From positions 35,028-99,027 of the forward strand of contig JAFZWP010000021.1 in assembly GCA_017617065.1 (NCBI GenBank): 64,000 bases of DNA, in the 5' to 3' direction. The position numbers were made by a program, and so were the translations under genes. Below are positions 18,529-27,218 of the stretch, in pieces (the stretch's first letter is position 1; each line of letters begins with the position of its first letter). Under the pieces are notes generated by a model, which saw only the letters and a program-made list of their open reading frames with translations, was not told the origin of the DNA and searched no databases. This DNA comes from Bacilli bacterium. GTDB taxonomy: Bacteria; Bacillota_I; Bacilli_A; ML615J-28; CAG-698.

Positions 18529-19279
18529 AACTGGCCTCAACCATACTAGTAATCTTTTCAAAGTCATCTACGTTTCTAATTAAATAACTTTTATATTTGC
18601 CACCTTGAAGAATGCTTAGCTTTATACCATCACTAAATAATAAATAAGCAAACGTATTAATCTTACGATAAGCTAAATAATTTAGGTTACCAACCTCAAT
18701 TACTTCATCACCTAGTGATAAAACAAAATCACTTATATATTTATATAAATCATAGTTTATCTTTTTTAAATCTAGTTTTAGTGATGAATGATCAATGTTT
18801 TTACTTTGATATACTTTTTCAAATGCTAAATAGTTTTCAAAATATTTAACTTGAATTAATTCAATTGTATAAGGTAGTTGTTTAATTGCATAATGGTCAT
18901 AACTATTAGCATCATCGCAGAATATTAATAGTCTTGCATTATAGTTTACTTGATTAACAATATCTTTATTGTAATCGTTAATTAACATTCTAAATCTGCT
19001 TAAATGATCTTTGATATAGTCAATATAAAATAATCCCTTTTTAGTTAAAGACACAAATTTGCCATAGCGATATTCAATTATAACTAGTTGCATATTTTCA
19101 TCTAATCCTAAAAAGCTGATAGCATCATTACTGTTTTCTTCTAGGATTAAATCCTTAGCCAACAATTCTATTTTAAATACTTCTTTTAAGTGATCTTCGA
19201 TTATATGCTTAATATCTAAAGCATTAATCTTCTTGATCTCTTTTTTATTCTTTAAATCATATAATTTAATATCGCTCAT
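18515..19279 (-). CDS. COG3586/DUF5655-like protein, nuclease-fold relative
   Basis: The 254-residue protein resembles the N-terminal part of COG3586 proteins, which have a core like GLDENxxPVIIEYK and GLFYLDWLLDH. Here the matching segments are FLGLDENMQLVIIEYR and KKGLFYIDYIKDH. That core is of PD-(D/E)xK nuclease type. The usual final Lys is Arg and the first acidic residue is uncertain, so catalytic activity is doubtful. The start is taken at the ATG at 19279, with AGGTATG about eight bases upstream. It sits between two YcxB-like genes and the rluA-like gene and is likely cotranscribed with them. Function is unknown. Confidence 0.5.
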   Translation of the reverse strand: MSDIKLYDLKNKKEIKKINALDIKHIIEDHLKEVFKIELLAKDLILEENSNDAISFLGLDENMQLVIIEYRYGKFVSLTKKGLFYIDYIKDHLSRFRMLINDYNKDIVNQVNYNARLLIFCDDANSYDHYAIKQLPYTIELIQVKYFENYLAFEKVYQSKNIDHSSLKLDLKKINYDLYKYISDFVLSLGDEVIEVGNLNYLAYRKINTFAYLLFSDGIKLSILQGGKYKSYLIRNVDDFEKITSMVEASYDEC

Positions 19280-19287
19280 ATACATAC

Positions 19288-19806
19288 CTACTTATGATAT
19301 AAATATTTTTTAATCTTAATATTTTTTCTTGCTATTAAATCTCTAATACTTATAATTGATGCTTCTGTTAATTCTTTCTTTTGAACAATTAATGCACCAT
19401 ATTTAGTACTATATAAATAAATATATTTTTTTGTTTCACATACTTCAATAATTCTAGTCCATTCATATGTTACTTTATTATTAACATTGTATTGAACTAG
19501 ATTATCATTGGTAATTTTTAATCTTTGACCAGGCCTACTTAAGGCTCTAAAATCTTGTCTTCTTATTGCTCTACGCATTTGGAGAGGATAATTAACAATA
19601 ATTACTAAACCGATTATCATACAAGCAATACCAACAGCTGGTATTTTAATAATAAACCATAACACTGCTCCAGCACCTGCAGCTACAAGTGCAGCTAGTA
19701 TGAATAACCATTTAGTTTTTTGCCTTACGTTTATTTGAAACTTAAAGAAGTCCGTAAGGACTTCTTCTTTATAATCTAGAGAAACATCAAATGTTTGATT
19801 ATCCAC
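19288..19806 (-). CDS. YcxB-like membrane protein
   Basis: The 172-residue protein has two close membrane helices (about 33-52 and 55-75) followed by a cytoplasmic beta-rich domain. That domain includes YEWTRIIEVCETKKYIYLYSTKYGALIVQKKEL, the pattern of the YcxB-like family. The biochemical role of the family is unknown. It follows a second YcxB-like gene by two bases and shares its topology, so the pair probably arose by duplication. A third relative lies at 26481-27095. Confidence 0.7.
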   Translation of the reverse strand: MDNQTFDVSLDYKEEVLTDFFKFQINVRQKTKWLFILAALVAAGAGAVLWFIIKIPAVGIACMIIGLVIIVNYPLQMRRAIRRQDFRALSRPGQRLKITNDNLVQYNVNNKVTYEWTRIIEVCETKKYIYLYSTKYGALIVQKKELTEASIISIRDLIARKNIKIKKYLYHK

Positions 19807-19808
19807 TC

Positions 19809-20663
19809 TTATTCCTCTTTATTTTCACTAACTTCTGCAGCTGCTTCTTCAGATGATTCTTCTACAGGCTCAGCGCTTTCTTCTACAACTTCAGCTTCCG
19901 CTGCATCTGCTGGTTTATCTTCTTCTTTGTTTTCTTCTAAAGATGCTTGTTCTTCTGCTCTAGCAGCATCCATTGCATCATAATCTGGATAATTAAATTC
20001 TACAGGTTCTTTTAAGATATTCTTATCTAATGATTTAAATGGTTTCTTAGTTGCTTGAGATGCGATAATTCCTTCTAAATCTTCTTTAGTACCTTCTAGT
20101 ATCATATCTTCATTTCGATCTACAATAATAGGTTGTTTACCTAAATATAAATAATAGAATTGAGGAATTTGATAAATGTGAGTTACATATACCCATTCAT
20201 AATTGATTGGATCGCCGCCCTCAGCAGGAACAACAGTGATTCCTTCATCAGTAAATGTGTATTCTTGTACTTGAGGACGTCTTCTCATAAAGTGGGCAGT
20301 TAGTTGTCTATCTATTGTTCTTTCAATTGATAACATTTGATAAACTAAATATAAAGCAAATACTGCCATTAATGCTACAACAACATATGTCTTAACGATT
20401 ACTGAATAAACAATACCACCAATTAATAACAATAAGAATATTGCATATAACCAATAAAACTTTCTAACATATTTTAAAACATAAACATTATAGTATTTTA
20501 AAGTACGATAATCGACATTTAGCTTTACTCTTACTTTTCTAGTACTAGCTTCTAATACTTCTTCTTGATTTTCTTCTTTATCACTTTCTGGAAGAATTTC
20601 ATCATTTGTTTCTTCTGCACTAATTTCTTCTAATACTTCTTTTTCTAAATCTTTTTGTGACAT
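19809..20663 (-). CDS. YcxB-like membrane protein with acidic tails
   Basis: The 284-residue protein has the same two-helix hairpin and beta domain as the next gene (INYEWVYVTHIYQIPQFYYLYLGKQPIIVDRN). It adds a Glu-rich N-terminal leader (about 1-45) and a low-complexity Ala/Glu C-terminal tail (about 235-284). Such acidic tails suggest interaction surfaces or crowding-driven disorder (inference). It has a strong AAAAGGAG site and follows the aspartase-like gene by about 40 bases. Function is unknown. Confidence 0.65.
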   Translation of the reverse strand: MSQKDLEKEVLEEISAEETNDEILPESDKEENQEEVLEASTRKVRVKLNVDYRTLKYYNVYVLKYVRKFYWLYAIFLLLLIGGIVYSVIVKTYVVVALMAVFALYLVYQMLSIERTIDRQLTAHFMRRRPQVQEYTFTDEGITVVPAEGGDPINYEWVYVTHIYQIPQFYYLYLGKQPIIVDRNEDMILEGTKEDLEGIIASQATKKPFKSLDKNILKEPVEFNYPDYDAMDAARAEEQASLEENKEEDKPADAAEAEVVEESAEPVEESSEEAAAEVSENKEE

Positions 20664-20703
20664 ATTAATCTCCTTTTTATTAATTATATCTATCTTACCT
20701 TAA

Positions 20704-22068
20704 TTATACCTTACTTTTATTATGAATGATATCTAAAATCTCTTTTACATGATCACTTGGCATAATATTATTTTTAATTACGTAGTCGGCAATCGATGCT
20801 TCATCACAGCTATTAACAATTTCTAAGCATCGATGATATCCAACTTCACCTGTGATGTATGCTACAAACATATTGTTTTCTTGGATTTGATTTATTACTG
20901 TTTCGTTTACTTGAATGTTTTCTACAACTTTACTCCTTAAAGTTGCTATTGTTCTTCTAACAAAATTCAAGCTTTCAAATAAGCAAGCAAGCACAATTGG
21001 TAATGTATTATTTAATTCTAGTTCACCGCTTTCAGCGCTTCTAGCTATCGTTAAATCGTTACCTTCAATATAATATACTACTTGATTAACCATTTCTAAG
21101 ATAACTGGAATACTTCTGCCTGGGTAATTTGTACTACCAGCTTGTACGCGTGGAATTGTAATGTTACCAATAATTGTACTCATTAATCTAAAATCATTAG
21201 CTACTTTGTTTAAATTGATGGCAAATAATTTTAAAGATGAGCTCATCCATACAAAGGCATCAATGTGTCTTGTGGTATCTACCATGTTAGATGATTGATA
21301 AAACTTTTCACTAGTAAACTTAACAACATATGTACATACTTTTTCTTTATATACTTCATTTGCATTAAAGCCTGTTCCCGTAATTGTTCCACCTAGTGGA
21401 AGTTCTAGTAGTCCTTTATTTGCTGCCTCAAGTTTAGCAATATCACGTTCTATTGAATTAGCTAGTGAATCAAAGATAGTACCAAAAGATATTGGTCCAC
21501 TTTCAATTAAGTGTGTTCTTGCAATTGTATAAGCACTTCTAAATTCTTCTGCTTTTTGAATGTAAGCATCTCTAAGCTTTTTCATCTCTACAATCAACTT
21601 TTTAGATAATCTTAAAGCAGCAATCCTTCCTGCTGTAGCTATGACATCGTTAGTTGATTGACACAAATTAACATGATCAATTGGATGAACCGGATAGTAT
21701 TCCCCTTTTTCATGGCCTAACATTTCATTAGCACGATTGGCAATTACTTCGTTAGCATTCATATTCATACCAAAACCAGCACCACCTTGAATAAGGTCAG
21801 TAACGAATTGACCATGTAGTCGGCCATTTAAAATCTCATCGCAACAAAGTGATATTACATCTCTAATTTCTTTAGAGATTAGCCCTGCATCATAATTTGC
21901 ATAAGCAGCTGCTTTCTTTACGATAGCAAGACCTTTAATCATTTGTCTGCAAATCGGTCTTTTTGATATTTGAAAGTTTTCTTTAGCACGATATGTGTGA
22001 ATGCCATAATACACCTCAGCTGGCATTACCACTTCGCCTAATTCATCTTTTTCTATTCTAATACGCAT
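20704..22068 (-). CDS. Aspartate ammonia-lyase family enzyme with altered active site
   Basis: The 454-residue protein aligns throughout with aspartase/fumarase enzymes (opening RIEKDELGEVVMPAEVYYGIHT; NMNANEVIANRANEMLGHEKGEY; QSTNDV; RTH). The substrate loop, normally GSSxMPxKxNP, reads GSTNYPGRSIP (residues 311-321). The catalytic Ser is kept, but the substrate-binding Lys is Arg and the Asn is Ile. GAGTSTNMN reads GAGFGMNMN, and THLQDA reads THLIES. These changes touch residues that hold the amino acid in true aspartases, so another substrate is plausible. The start is the ATG at 22068, with AGAGG upstream; an earlier ATG at 22083 is possible. Confidence 0.8.
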   Translation of the reverse strand: MRIRIEKDELGEVVMPAEVYYGIHTYRAKENFQISKRPICRQMIKGLAIVKKAAAYANYDAGLISKEIRDVISLCCDEILNGRLHGQFVTDLIQGGAGFGMNMNANEVIANRANEMLGHEKGEYYPVHPIDHVNLCQSTNDVIATAGRIAALRLSKKLIVEMKKLRDAYIQKAEEFRSAYTIARTHLIESGPISFGTIFDSLANSIERDIAKLEAANKGLLELPLGGTITGTGFNANEVYKEKVCTYVVKFTSEKFYQSSNMVDTTRHIDAFVWMSSSLKLFAINLNKVANDFRLMSTIIGNITIPRVQAGSTNYPGRSIPVILEMVNQVVYYIEGNDLTIARSAESGELELNNTLPIVLACLFESLNFVRRTIATLRSKVVENIQVNETVINQIQENNMFVAYITGEVGYHRCLEIVNSCDEASIADYVIKNNIMPSDHVKEILDIIHNKSKV

Positions 22069-22116
22069 AAGTATACCTCTCATTCATTTTAACATATGTA
22101 TGAGCATTATACAAAA

Positions 22117-22146
22117 TAAAAAAAATTATACACCTAAGTGTATAAT
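22117..22146 (-). terminator. Terminator after tRNA-Gln
   Basis: Minus-strand hairpin ATTATACAC/GTGTATAAT followed by eight T. It closes the tRNA-Tyr/tRNA-Gln transcript just before aspA-like transcription begins. Confidence 0.75.
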
Positions 22147-22162
22147 CAAGATTTCGTATAGA

Positions 22163-22237
22163 TGGCAGGGCTATCTGGATTCGAACCAGAGAGTGTCAGA
22201 GTCAAAGTCTGATGCCTTACCGCTTGGCTATAGCCCT
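22163..22237 (-). tRNA. tRNA-Gln (anticodon TTG)
   Basis: A full cloverleaf is readable: acceptor AGGGCTA/TAGCCCT, anticodon loop CTTTGAC giving TTG, T-loop GGTTCGAATCC, discriminator G, and an encoded CCA. The gene is 75 nt long and lies seven bases after tRNA-Tyr in the same transcript. Confidence 0.95.
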
Positions 22238-22243
22238 AGAAAA

Positions 22244-22328
22244 TGGTGGTGGGGAGTGGATTCGAACCACCGAACTCGTTGAGAGCGGATTTACAGTCCG
22301 CCGCGTTTAGCCACTTCGCTACCCCACC
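22244..22328 (-). tRNA. tRNA-Tyr (anticodon GTA)
   Basis: Acceptor GGTGGGG/CCCCACC, anticodon stem-loop CGGACTGTAAATCCG giving GTA, a long variable arm as expected for a class II tRNA, and an encoded CCA. The gene is 85 nt. Confidence 0.95.
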
Positions 22329-22356
22329 ATTAAGCTATTTTCTTTTTACCTTAACC

Positions 22357-22385
22357 ATTATACTATGATAGGCTATAAAATGCAA
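22357..22385 (-). promoter_or_regulatory. Promoter of the tRNA-Tyr/tRNA-Gln pair
   Basis: Minus-strand TTGCAT, a 17-base spacer and a perfect TATAAT, about 25 bases upstream of tRNA-Tyr. Confidence 0.8.
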
Positions 22386-22394
22386 GATATTTTT

Positions 22395-22913
22395 CTATTT
22401 ATTGATACAATATGGAATTTCTTCTTCAAATTTATTGAAACATACAATTTTATAATCATATGTATTCTTTGTAATATCTATATTTTCTAATTCACATTCA
22501 TTTATATATTTTAAAATGTGTTCAGTAGAATAGTATACAATAATTATTTTTTTACCATCAACTATGCTACCTGCAAAGTCTTCAATTTCAGTTAGATATC
22601 TATTATTTGGATATGCACGACCTACTTTAGCACTACTTCCACCCCAAGATAATCTCCACTTCTCTTTACAGTTAATGGTAATTTGCGAATTTGATGGAAT
22701 CATCAAATATTTAAAATAAATTTTTTGGCCTTCTTTTTCTAACACCAAATCAGATAGCTTGTTATGTTTAACCTCACTATATCCTATATTATTAAAATAA
22801 GATAATACTTTTTGGCTAATTAGCTTTTTAATTTGTATAGGTCTAATTATAAATATATAAATAAGAAGTAAGATAACAATAGATGCAATTATGATATAAG
22901 GTATATATTTCAT
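22395..22913 (-). CDS. Hypothetical single-pass membrane protein
   Basis: The 172-residue protein starts at an ATG with GGGAGG upstream; an earlier in-frame ATG at 22943 lies inside the promoter. A single N-terminal membrane helix (about 4-24) is followed by a basic stretch and a soluble domain of about 140 residues with alternating strands (DLVLEKEGQKIYFKYLMI, KKIIIVYYSTEHILKYI). I do not recognise the family. It is transcribed alone, divergently from lysS, from a good promoter. Confidence 0.6.
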   Translation of the reverse strand: MKYIPYIIIASIVILLLIYIFIIRPIQIKKLISQKVLSYFNNIGYSEVKHNKLSDLVLEKEGQKIYFKYLMIPSNSQITINCKEKWRLSWGGSSAKVGRAYPNNRYLTEIEDFAGSIVDGKKIIIVYYSTEHILKYINECELENIDITKNTYDYKIVCFNKFEEEIPYCINK

Positions 22914-22933
22914 ATAGGCCTCCCATATGGGCA

Positions 22934-22962
22934 ATTGTAACATATGCAGTTAACATTTGCAA
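22934..22962 (-). promoter_or_regulatory. Promoter of the hypothetical membrane protein gene
   Basis: Minus-strand TTGCAA, a 17-base spacer and TACAAT. It is back to back with the lysS promoter, with only six bases between the two -35 elements. Confidence 0.65.
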
Positions 22963-22968
22963 TTCTAT

Positions 22969-22997
22969 TTGCTTTTATAGGTTTCAAGTGTTAAAAT
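22969..22997 (+). promoter_or_regulatory. Promoter of lysS
   Basis: TTGCTT, a 17-base spacer and TAAAAT, with the lysS start 23 bases after the -10. No T-box or long structured leader fits in this short leader. Confidence 0.65.
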
Positions 22998-23019
22998 GAT
23001 AGAGAAATAGAGGTGTACT

Positions 23020-24930
23020 ATGGAAGAAATTAAATTAAATGATCAGGAACTTGTCCGTCGTAGCAAGGCAAAAGAATTAAGAGAACTTGGAATTGATCCA
23101 TTCGGAGCTAGATTTGATCGTAAATCTACAAGCGAAGAATTAAAACAAAAATATGCCAACTTTACAAAAGAAGAATTACAAGAAATGAATATTACTACTA
23201 GTGTAGCTGGTAGAATTATGTCACTTCGCCGTAAAGGTAAAGTTGCATTTATGCACATTCAAGATAGATTTGGTCAAATTCAAGCATATGTTCGTCAAGA
23301 TGTACTAGGTGAAGCACCTTATGAAATCTTTAAAAAAGCCGACATTGGTGATATTTGTGGAGTAGAAGGTGAAGTTATTAAAACTGATACTGGTGAGTTA
23401 ACTATTAGAGCTACCGTTTATACTCACTTATCTAAAGCATTAAGACCACTTCCAGAAAAATTCCACGGTCTTCAAGATAAAGAAGAAGCTAGACGTCACC
23501 GTTATGTAGATTTAATTATGAACGAAGAATCAAAACGTAATGCATTCTTACGTCCAAGAATCATTCGTTCAATTCAAAGATTCTTTGATGGTAGAGGGTT
23601 TGTGGAAGTAGAAACACCAGTATTACAACCAATTCTTGGTGGTGCTGCTGCTAGACCATTTATAACTCATCATAATACTTTAGATAAAGATTTCTATTTA
23701 CGTATCGCTACAGAGCTTTCTTTAAAGAAATTAATCGTTGGTGGAATGGAAAGAGTTTATGAAATTGGTAGACTATTCCGTAACGAAGGAATGGACTCAA
23801 TGCATAATCCTGAATTTACTACGGTTGAAGCATATCAAGCATATTCAGATATTGATGGTATGATGGAACTAGCTGAAAGTTTATTTAAATATGTTGCTAA
23901 TGATGTATTAGGTAAAACTACTGTTAATAATCATGATGTGGAAATTGATTTAGGTAAACCATTTAAAAAGATTCATATGGCTGATGCCGTAAAAGATGCT
24001 ACTGGAATTGATTTCAAAAAGATTACTGATGTAAATGAAGCACTTGATTTAGCAGCTAAACACGAAATCAAAGTGCAAAATCACGAGCATACTGTTGGTC
24101 ATATCTTAAACTTATTCTTTGAAAAGTATGTAGAAGAAACATTAATTCAACCTACATTTGTTTATGGCCATCCAATTGAGATATCTCCGCTTGCTAAGAA
24201 GAATAAAGTTGATCCTCGTTATACTGATAGATTTGAATTATTTATTGCTGGTCATGAATATGCTAATGCATTTAGTGAATTAAATGATCCAATCGATCAA
24301 CGCGAAAGATTTGAAAAACAATTAGCTGAAAAAGAATTAGGTAACGATGAAGCTAATGAAATGGATACTGATTTCTTAGAAGCACTAGAATATGGTATGG
24401 CTCCTACTGGTGGAATTGGTATTGGTATCGATAGACTTGTTATGTTACTTGGTGAAATTGAGTCAATTCGTGATGCAATCTTATTCCCTCAAATGAAAGA
24501 TGTAGGTAAGAAAAAAGAAGTTAAGAAGACAGTTGAAAAAAGTAGTGAAGTAATTGATTTTTCTAATGTGGAAGTTGAACCATTATTTAGTGACTTTGTA
24601 GACTTTGAAACATTCTCTAAATCCGACTTTAGAGTTGTTAAAGTATTAGATTGCGTAGCTGTAGAAAAGAGTAAAAAGCTACTTAAGTTCACATTAAATG
24701 ACGGAACTGATAATCCTCGCGTTATCTTAAGTGGAATTCATCCATTCTACGAACCAGAAGACTTACTTGGCAAGACACTTGTTGCTATTACTAACTTACC
24801 TCCAAGAGCAATGATGGGTATTGAATCTTGTGGAATGTTATTAAGTGCAGTTCACCATGAAAATGGTGAAGAAAAGCTTCACTTAATAATGTTAGATAAT
24901 CATATCCCTGCTGGAGCTAAATTATATTAA
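23020..24930 (+). CDS. lysS: Lysyl-tRNA synthetase with C-terminal tRNA-binding domain
   Basis: Residues 1 to about 500 form a class II lysyl-tRNA synthetase with an N-terminal OB anticodon domain and the class II motifs ([54 protein letters not shown]). After a Lys/Val-rich linker comes a C-terminal domain of about 110 residues ([20 protein letters not shown], ending in ESCGMLLSA and IPAGAKLY). This belongs to the Trbp111/EMAPII OB-fold tRNA-binding family usually found on MetRS or free-standing. The total of 636 residues exceeds the usual length of about 490-500. It charges tRNA-Lys; the added domain should raise tRNA affinity. Confidence 0.93.
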   Translation: MEEIKLNDQELVRRSKAKELRELGIDPFGARFDRKSTSEELKQKYANFTKEELQEMNITTSVAGRIMSLRRKGKVAFMHIQDRFGQIQAYVRQDVLGEAPYEIFKKADIGDICGVEGEVIKTDTGELTIRATVYTHLSKALRPLPEKFHGLQDKEEARRHRYVDLIMNEESKRNAFLRPRIIRSIQRFFDGRGFVEVETPVLQPILGGAAARPFITHHNTLDKDFYLRIATELSLKKLIVGGMERVYEIGRLFRNEGMDSMHNPEFTTVEAYQAYSDIDGMMELAESLFKYVANDVLGKTTVNNHDVEIDLGKPFKKIHMADAVKDATGIDFKKITDVNEALDLAAKHEIKVQNHEHTVGHILNLFFEKYVEETLIQPTFVYGHPIEISPLAKKNKVDPRYTDRFELFIAGHEYANAFSELNDPIDQRERFEKQLAEKELGNDEANEMDTDFLEALEYGMAPTGGIGIGIDRLVMLLGEIESIRDAILFPQMKDVGKKKEVKKTVEKSSEVIDFSNVEVEPLFSDFVDFETFSKSDFRVVKVLDCVAVEKSKKLLKFTLNDGTDNPRVILSGIHPFYEPEDLLGKTLVAITNLPPRAMMGIESCGMLLSAVHHENGEEKLHLIMLDNHIPAGAKLY

Positions 24931-24938
24931 TATATAAG

Positions 24939-24970
24939 AAAAGAAGACTTAGTATACTAAGTCTTCTTTT
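24939..24970. terminator. Perfect 32-base palindromic bidirectional terminator
   Basis: The sequence is a perfect inverted repeat centred between 24954 and 24955 and ends in T runs on both strands. It ends lysS and also encodes the last residues (EDLVY) of the convergent gene. Confidence 0.85.
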
Positions 24971-25902
24971 TCATCTTCCTCTATTTCTTTTTCTTCTTTT
25001 TCTTTCTTCATTGCTTCAATTTGTTCATTGGTCTTCTCTTGCATAGTTCTTAATGCCTTAACATCATCTTGAATGTTTTGCAAAGTTTCATCTTGCTTCT
25101 TTAAATTAATAGCTTCTTTAATTGTATCAGCGCGATGATTAATCATATACTTAAGAAGAACTTTAACATCTTGAATAGAGTAATTTGGTAAAGCAAGTGG
25201 ATATTTACTAAAATATTCTTTTTCTTTGTTTGTAATTAGTTGTTCTTTCTCATTAGATAGACTAGCAACCATTTCATTTGCTTCATCCACATTTCCTTCA
25301 CATTCAAATAATAGTTTGTTTAATTTGTTCTTAACTCTATTTAAATGTATTCTCCTAATAATCATTGATATAACTAAAATTACAATAGAACCTAAAGTTA
25401 AATACCAAAAGATATGATTGATTTGATCAAAACGAGCATTATGGAATAATGCATAATATAAATTAGGTTGACCGTCTTTTATACTAACAAAATATAAAGT
25501 ACCACCAAATAATAAACCATTTGTTAACCAATATAACAAATGAGCAATAAATGTTTTTTTAGATCCTCTTGCCCAAAAGATATACGGAATAACAAATAGA
25601 ACTGTAGCCATTGCACAATATGGTGCATATGGTTTAAACAATTCAACGAACGAAGGAACTATATATAATACAGCACATAAAATTATAAGTATTAAAGCGC
25701 CAAGGCTTCTACCATAATCTAAAGTATCGATAGTTCTTTTTAGGCTTTCTACTTCTTTTGCTTGCGACTGTGCTTTATTTTTAAAATCTTGAATTCTTGC
25801 TTCATAATTATCATTTGTTTTTTGCTTCCAATTATTCCAAGCTTCAAGAATTATTATTTGATTGTTAAGTAATGTGATGTCATTTGCTCTTTTAGTATCC
25901 AT
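24949..25902 (-). CDS. Coiled-coil membrane protein, unknown function
   Basis: The 317-residue protein has an N-terminal coiled coil (about 1-65), four membrane helices (about 68-185) and a long charged C-terminal coiled coil ending in a Glu/Lys tail. No catalytic motif is visible. It is the last gene of a three-gene operon with an acidic helical protein and a YcxB-like protein, and it has a strong AAGGAGG site. A scaffold role is a guess from topology. I do not recognise a named family. Confidence 0.6.
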   Translation of the reverse strand: MDTKRANDITLLNNQIIILEAWNNWKQKTNDNYEARIQDFKNKAQSQAKEVESLKRTIDTLDYGRSLGALILIILCAVLYIVPSFVELFKPYAPYCAMATVLFVIPYIFWARGSKKTFIAHLLYWLTNGLLFGGTLYFVSIKDGQPNLYYALFHNARFDQINHIFWYLTLGSIVILVISMIIRRIHLNRVKNKLNKLLFECEGNVDEANEMVASLSNEKEQLITNKEKEYFSKYPLALPNYSIQDVKVLLKYMINHRADTIKEAINLKKQDETLQNIQDDVKALRTMQEKTNEQIEAMKKEKEEKEIEEDEKEDLVY

Positions 25903-25913
25903 TTGACACCTCC

Positions 25914-26471
25914 TTAATCTTGTTTATCGAAATGTTTGTGATCTTTCATTATTAATAATTCATCATATATTTGATTAAATACTTCAGGTACTGTTTGAAG
26001 CATTTTATCTGATGGAATAAAAGAAGATACAACTATATCAAACTCTTCTAACATATCCCTCTTAAATGGCTTACGATCATTAATTGTATCTAGTATTTTA
26101 TTTTGAATATTATCGAATGCTTCTTTGATTACTTTAGTATCCATATCTTCTCTATCAAACGCATCAGCAATATCTTCTAAGAATAAATAATATCTAAATA
26201 ATTCTTCATACTTTAAGAAAGCATGTAAATCACCAATAAAGTCTTGCTTTAGACAAGTCTTTATATAATTAAAGCGATCGTAGATATATGCATACCCTTC
26301 ATCAAATATTACTTCTAAATCATTATCAATTTCTGATGGATCTAAATCTTTGATGTAATTTAGAACTTTTATTATATTTTTGTATTCTTCATATAATAAT
26401 GAATCGTGATGTTCTAAATGTTCAAGTAAGTCTTTATTTTCTTTGTACCAATATTCGTAATCTTTATACAT
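25914..26471 (-). CDS. Acidic helical cytoplasmic protein, unknown function
   Basis: The 185-residue product is soluble, strongly acidic and probably all helical. It is rich in Tyr, Asp and Glu (YKDYEYWYKENKDLLEHLEHH) and has no membrane segment or recognised motif. It sits in the middle of the operon, nine bases after the YcxB-like gene and eleven before the coiled-coil membrane gene, with an AAGGAGG site. It may bind one of the membrane partners; this is inferred only from gene order. Confidence 0.55.
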   Translation of the reverse strand: MYKDYEYWYKENKDLLEHLEHHDSLLYEEYKNIIKVLNYIKDLDPSEIDNDLEVIFDEGYAYIYDRFNYIKTCLKQDFIGDLHAFLKYEELFRYYLFLEDIADAFDREDMDTKVIKEAFDNIQNKILDTINDRKPFKRDMLEEFDIVVSSFIPSDKMLQTVPEVFNQIYDELLIMKDHKHFDKQD

Positions 26472-26480
26472 AGCGCCTCC

Positions 26481-27095
26481 TTAGAAAGGCTTTTTCTTGC
26501 TTACAAAGTAATAATGATAATCGACCTTTCCTTTTTTGTTTTTACGCATATTCTTTTTAGCTAGTTCTCTAAATGTTACTACATTACCTTCAGTGATATC
26601 TTTCTTTACAATAAAGATACCTTGTTTAGGACCAGTATAAATAAATATATAATTCTTAGTTTCGCAAATAGATTCTACTTGATACCAAGAAATTACTACT
26701 TTTGCTTTTAATGCTGGATTGCTTCTAACAATCTTTACTTTATTAGCTTCGATTGTATCAACACCATCTCTTAATTCTGGTGTTTCTTTTTTAATAACGC
26801 TATTAACTGATCCAATCATTAAGAATGGTACCATCATAGCTGTAGCAGCGGTTAGAGTCCACACCATAATAATTGTGTTAAATGAATCAGTTTCTTGCAT
26901 TCTTAGCGTAGTTCTAATGGCATAAAATACCATAAAGCCAAGAAGTGCTAGTACAAGTAATGGTGTAGAACTTCTAAAGAATGTATGAAATGTATAAAAT
27001 CTCTTATGATCTTTCCTTCTATATTCGCTTCTTGATATTACATGATCATATATGATATTGGCTTCTAATGTTTTATCTTGTTTATCTTTCATCAT
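26481..27095 (-). CDS. YcxB-like membrane protein, third paralogue
   Basis: The 204-residue protein has two membrane helices (about 48-68 and 78-100) followed by the family beta domain (VVISWYQVESICETKNYIFIYTGPKQGIFIVKKDI). That segment closely parallels the product encoded at 19288-19806. It leads an operon with two uncharacterised genes and has its own extended -10 promoter, divergent from hslO. The start is at 27095 or the adjacent ATG at 27092, both after GGAGG. The family function is unknown. Confidence 0.7.
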   Translation of the reverse strand: MMKDKQDKTLEANIIYDHVISRSEYRRKDHKRFYTFHTFFRSSTPLLVLALLGFMVFYAIRTTLRMQETDSFNTIIMVWTLTAATAMMVPFLMIGSVNSVIKKETPELRDGVDTIEANKVKIVRSNPALKAKVVISWYQVESICETKNYIFIYTGPKQGIFIVKKDITEGNVVTFRELAKKNMRKNKKGKVDYHYYFVSKKKPF

Positions 27096-27113
27096 TTGCC
27101 TCCGTGTATAGCC

Positions 27114-27142
27114 ATTATATCATATTAAGTAAATTATGTTAA
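27114..27142 (-). promoter_or_regulatory. Promoter of the YcxB-like three-gene operon
   Basis: Minus-strand TTAACA, a 17-base spacer and TATAAT preceded by TGA (an extended -10). Confidence 0.75.
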
Positions 27143-27193
27143 GATAATTAAAGAATACTTTAAGGAATGGATATTTATCTTTTTTACAGGTTA

Positions 27194-27202
27194 TGATATA
27201 AT
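27194..27202 (+). promoter_or_regulatory. Extended -10 promoter of hslO
   Basis: TGATATAAT has both the TGn extension and a perfect -10; the -35 is weak. The expected start point near 27209 supports translation from the ATG at 27219 rather than the GTG at 27210. Confidence 0.65.
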
Positions 27203-27218
27203 CGAATAGGTGATTTAT

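Noticed and set aside
22100..22282. Plus-strand open frame through the tRNA genes
   Set aside because: It lies over tRNA-Gln and tRNA-Tyr on the other strand. The peptide (EPESD-like fragments) is a known artefact of reading tRNA complements, and there is no ribosome site.
22946..23019. T-box or lysine riboswitch in front of lysS
   Set aside because: The leader between promoter and start is only about 20 bases, too short for either element.
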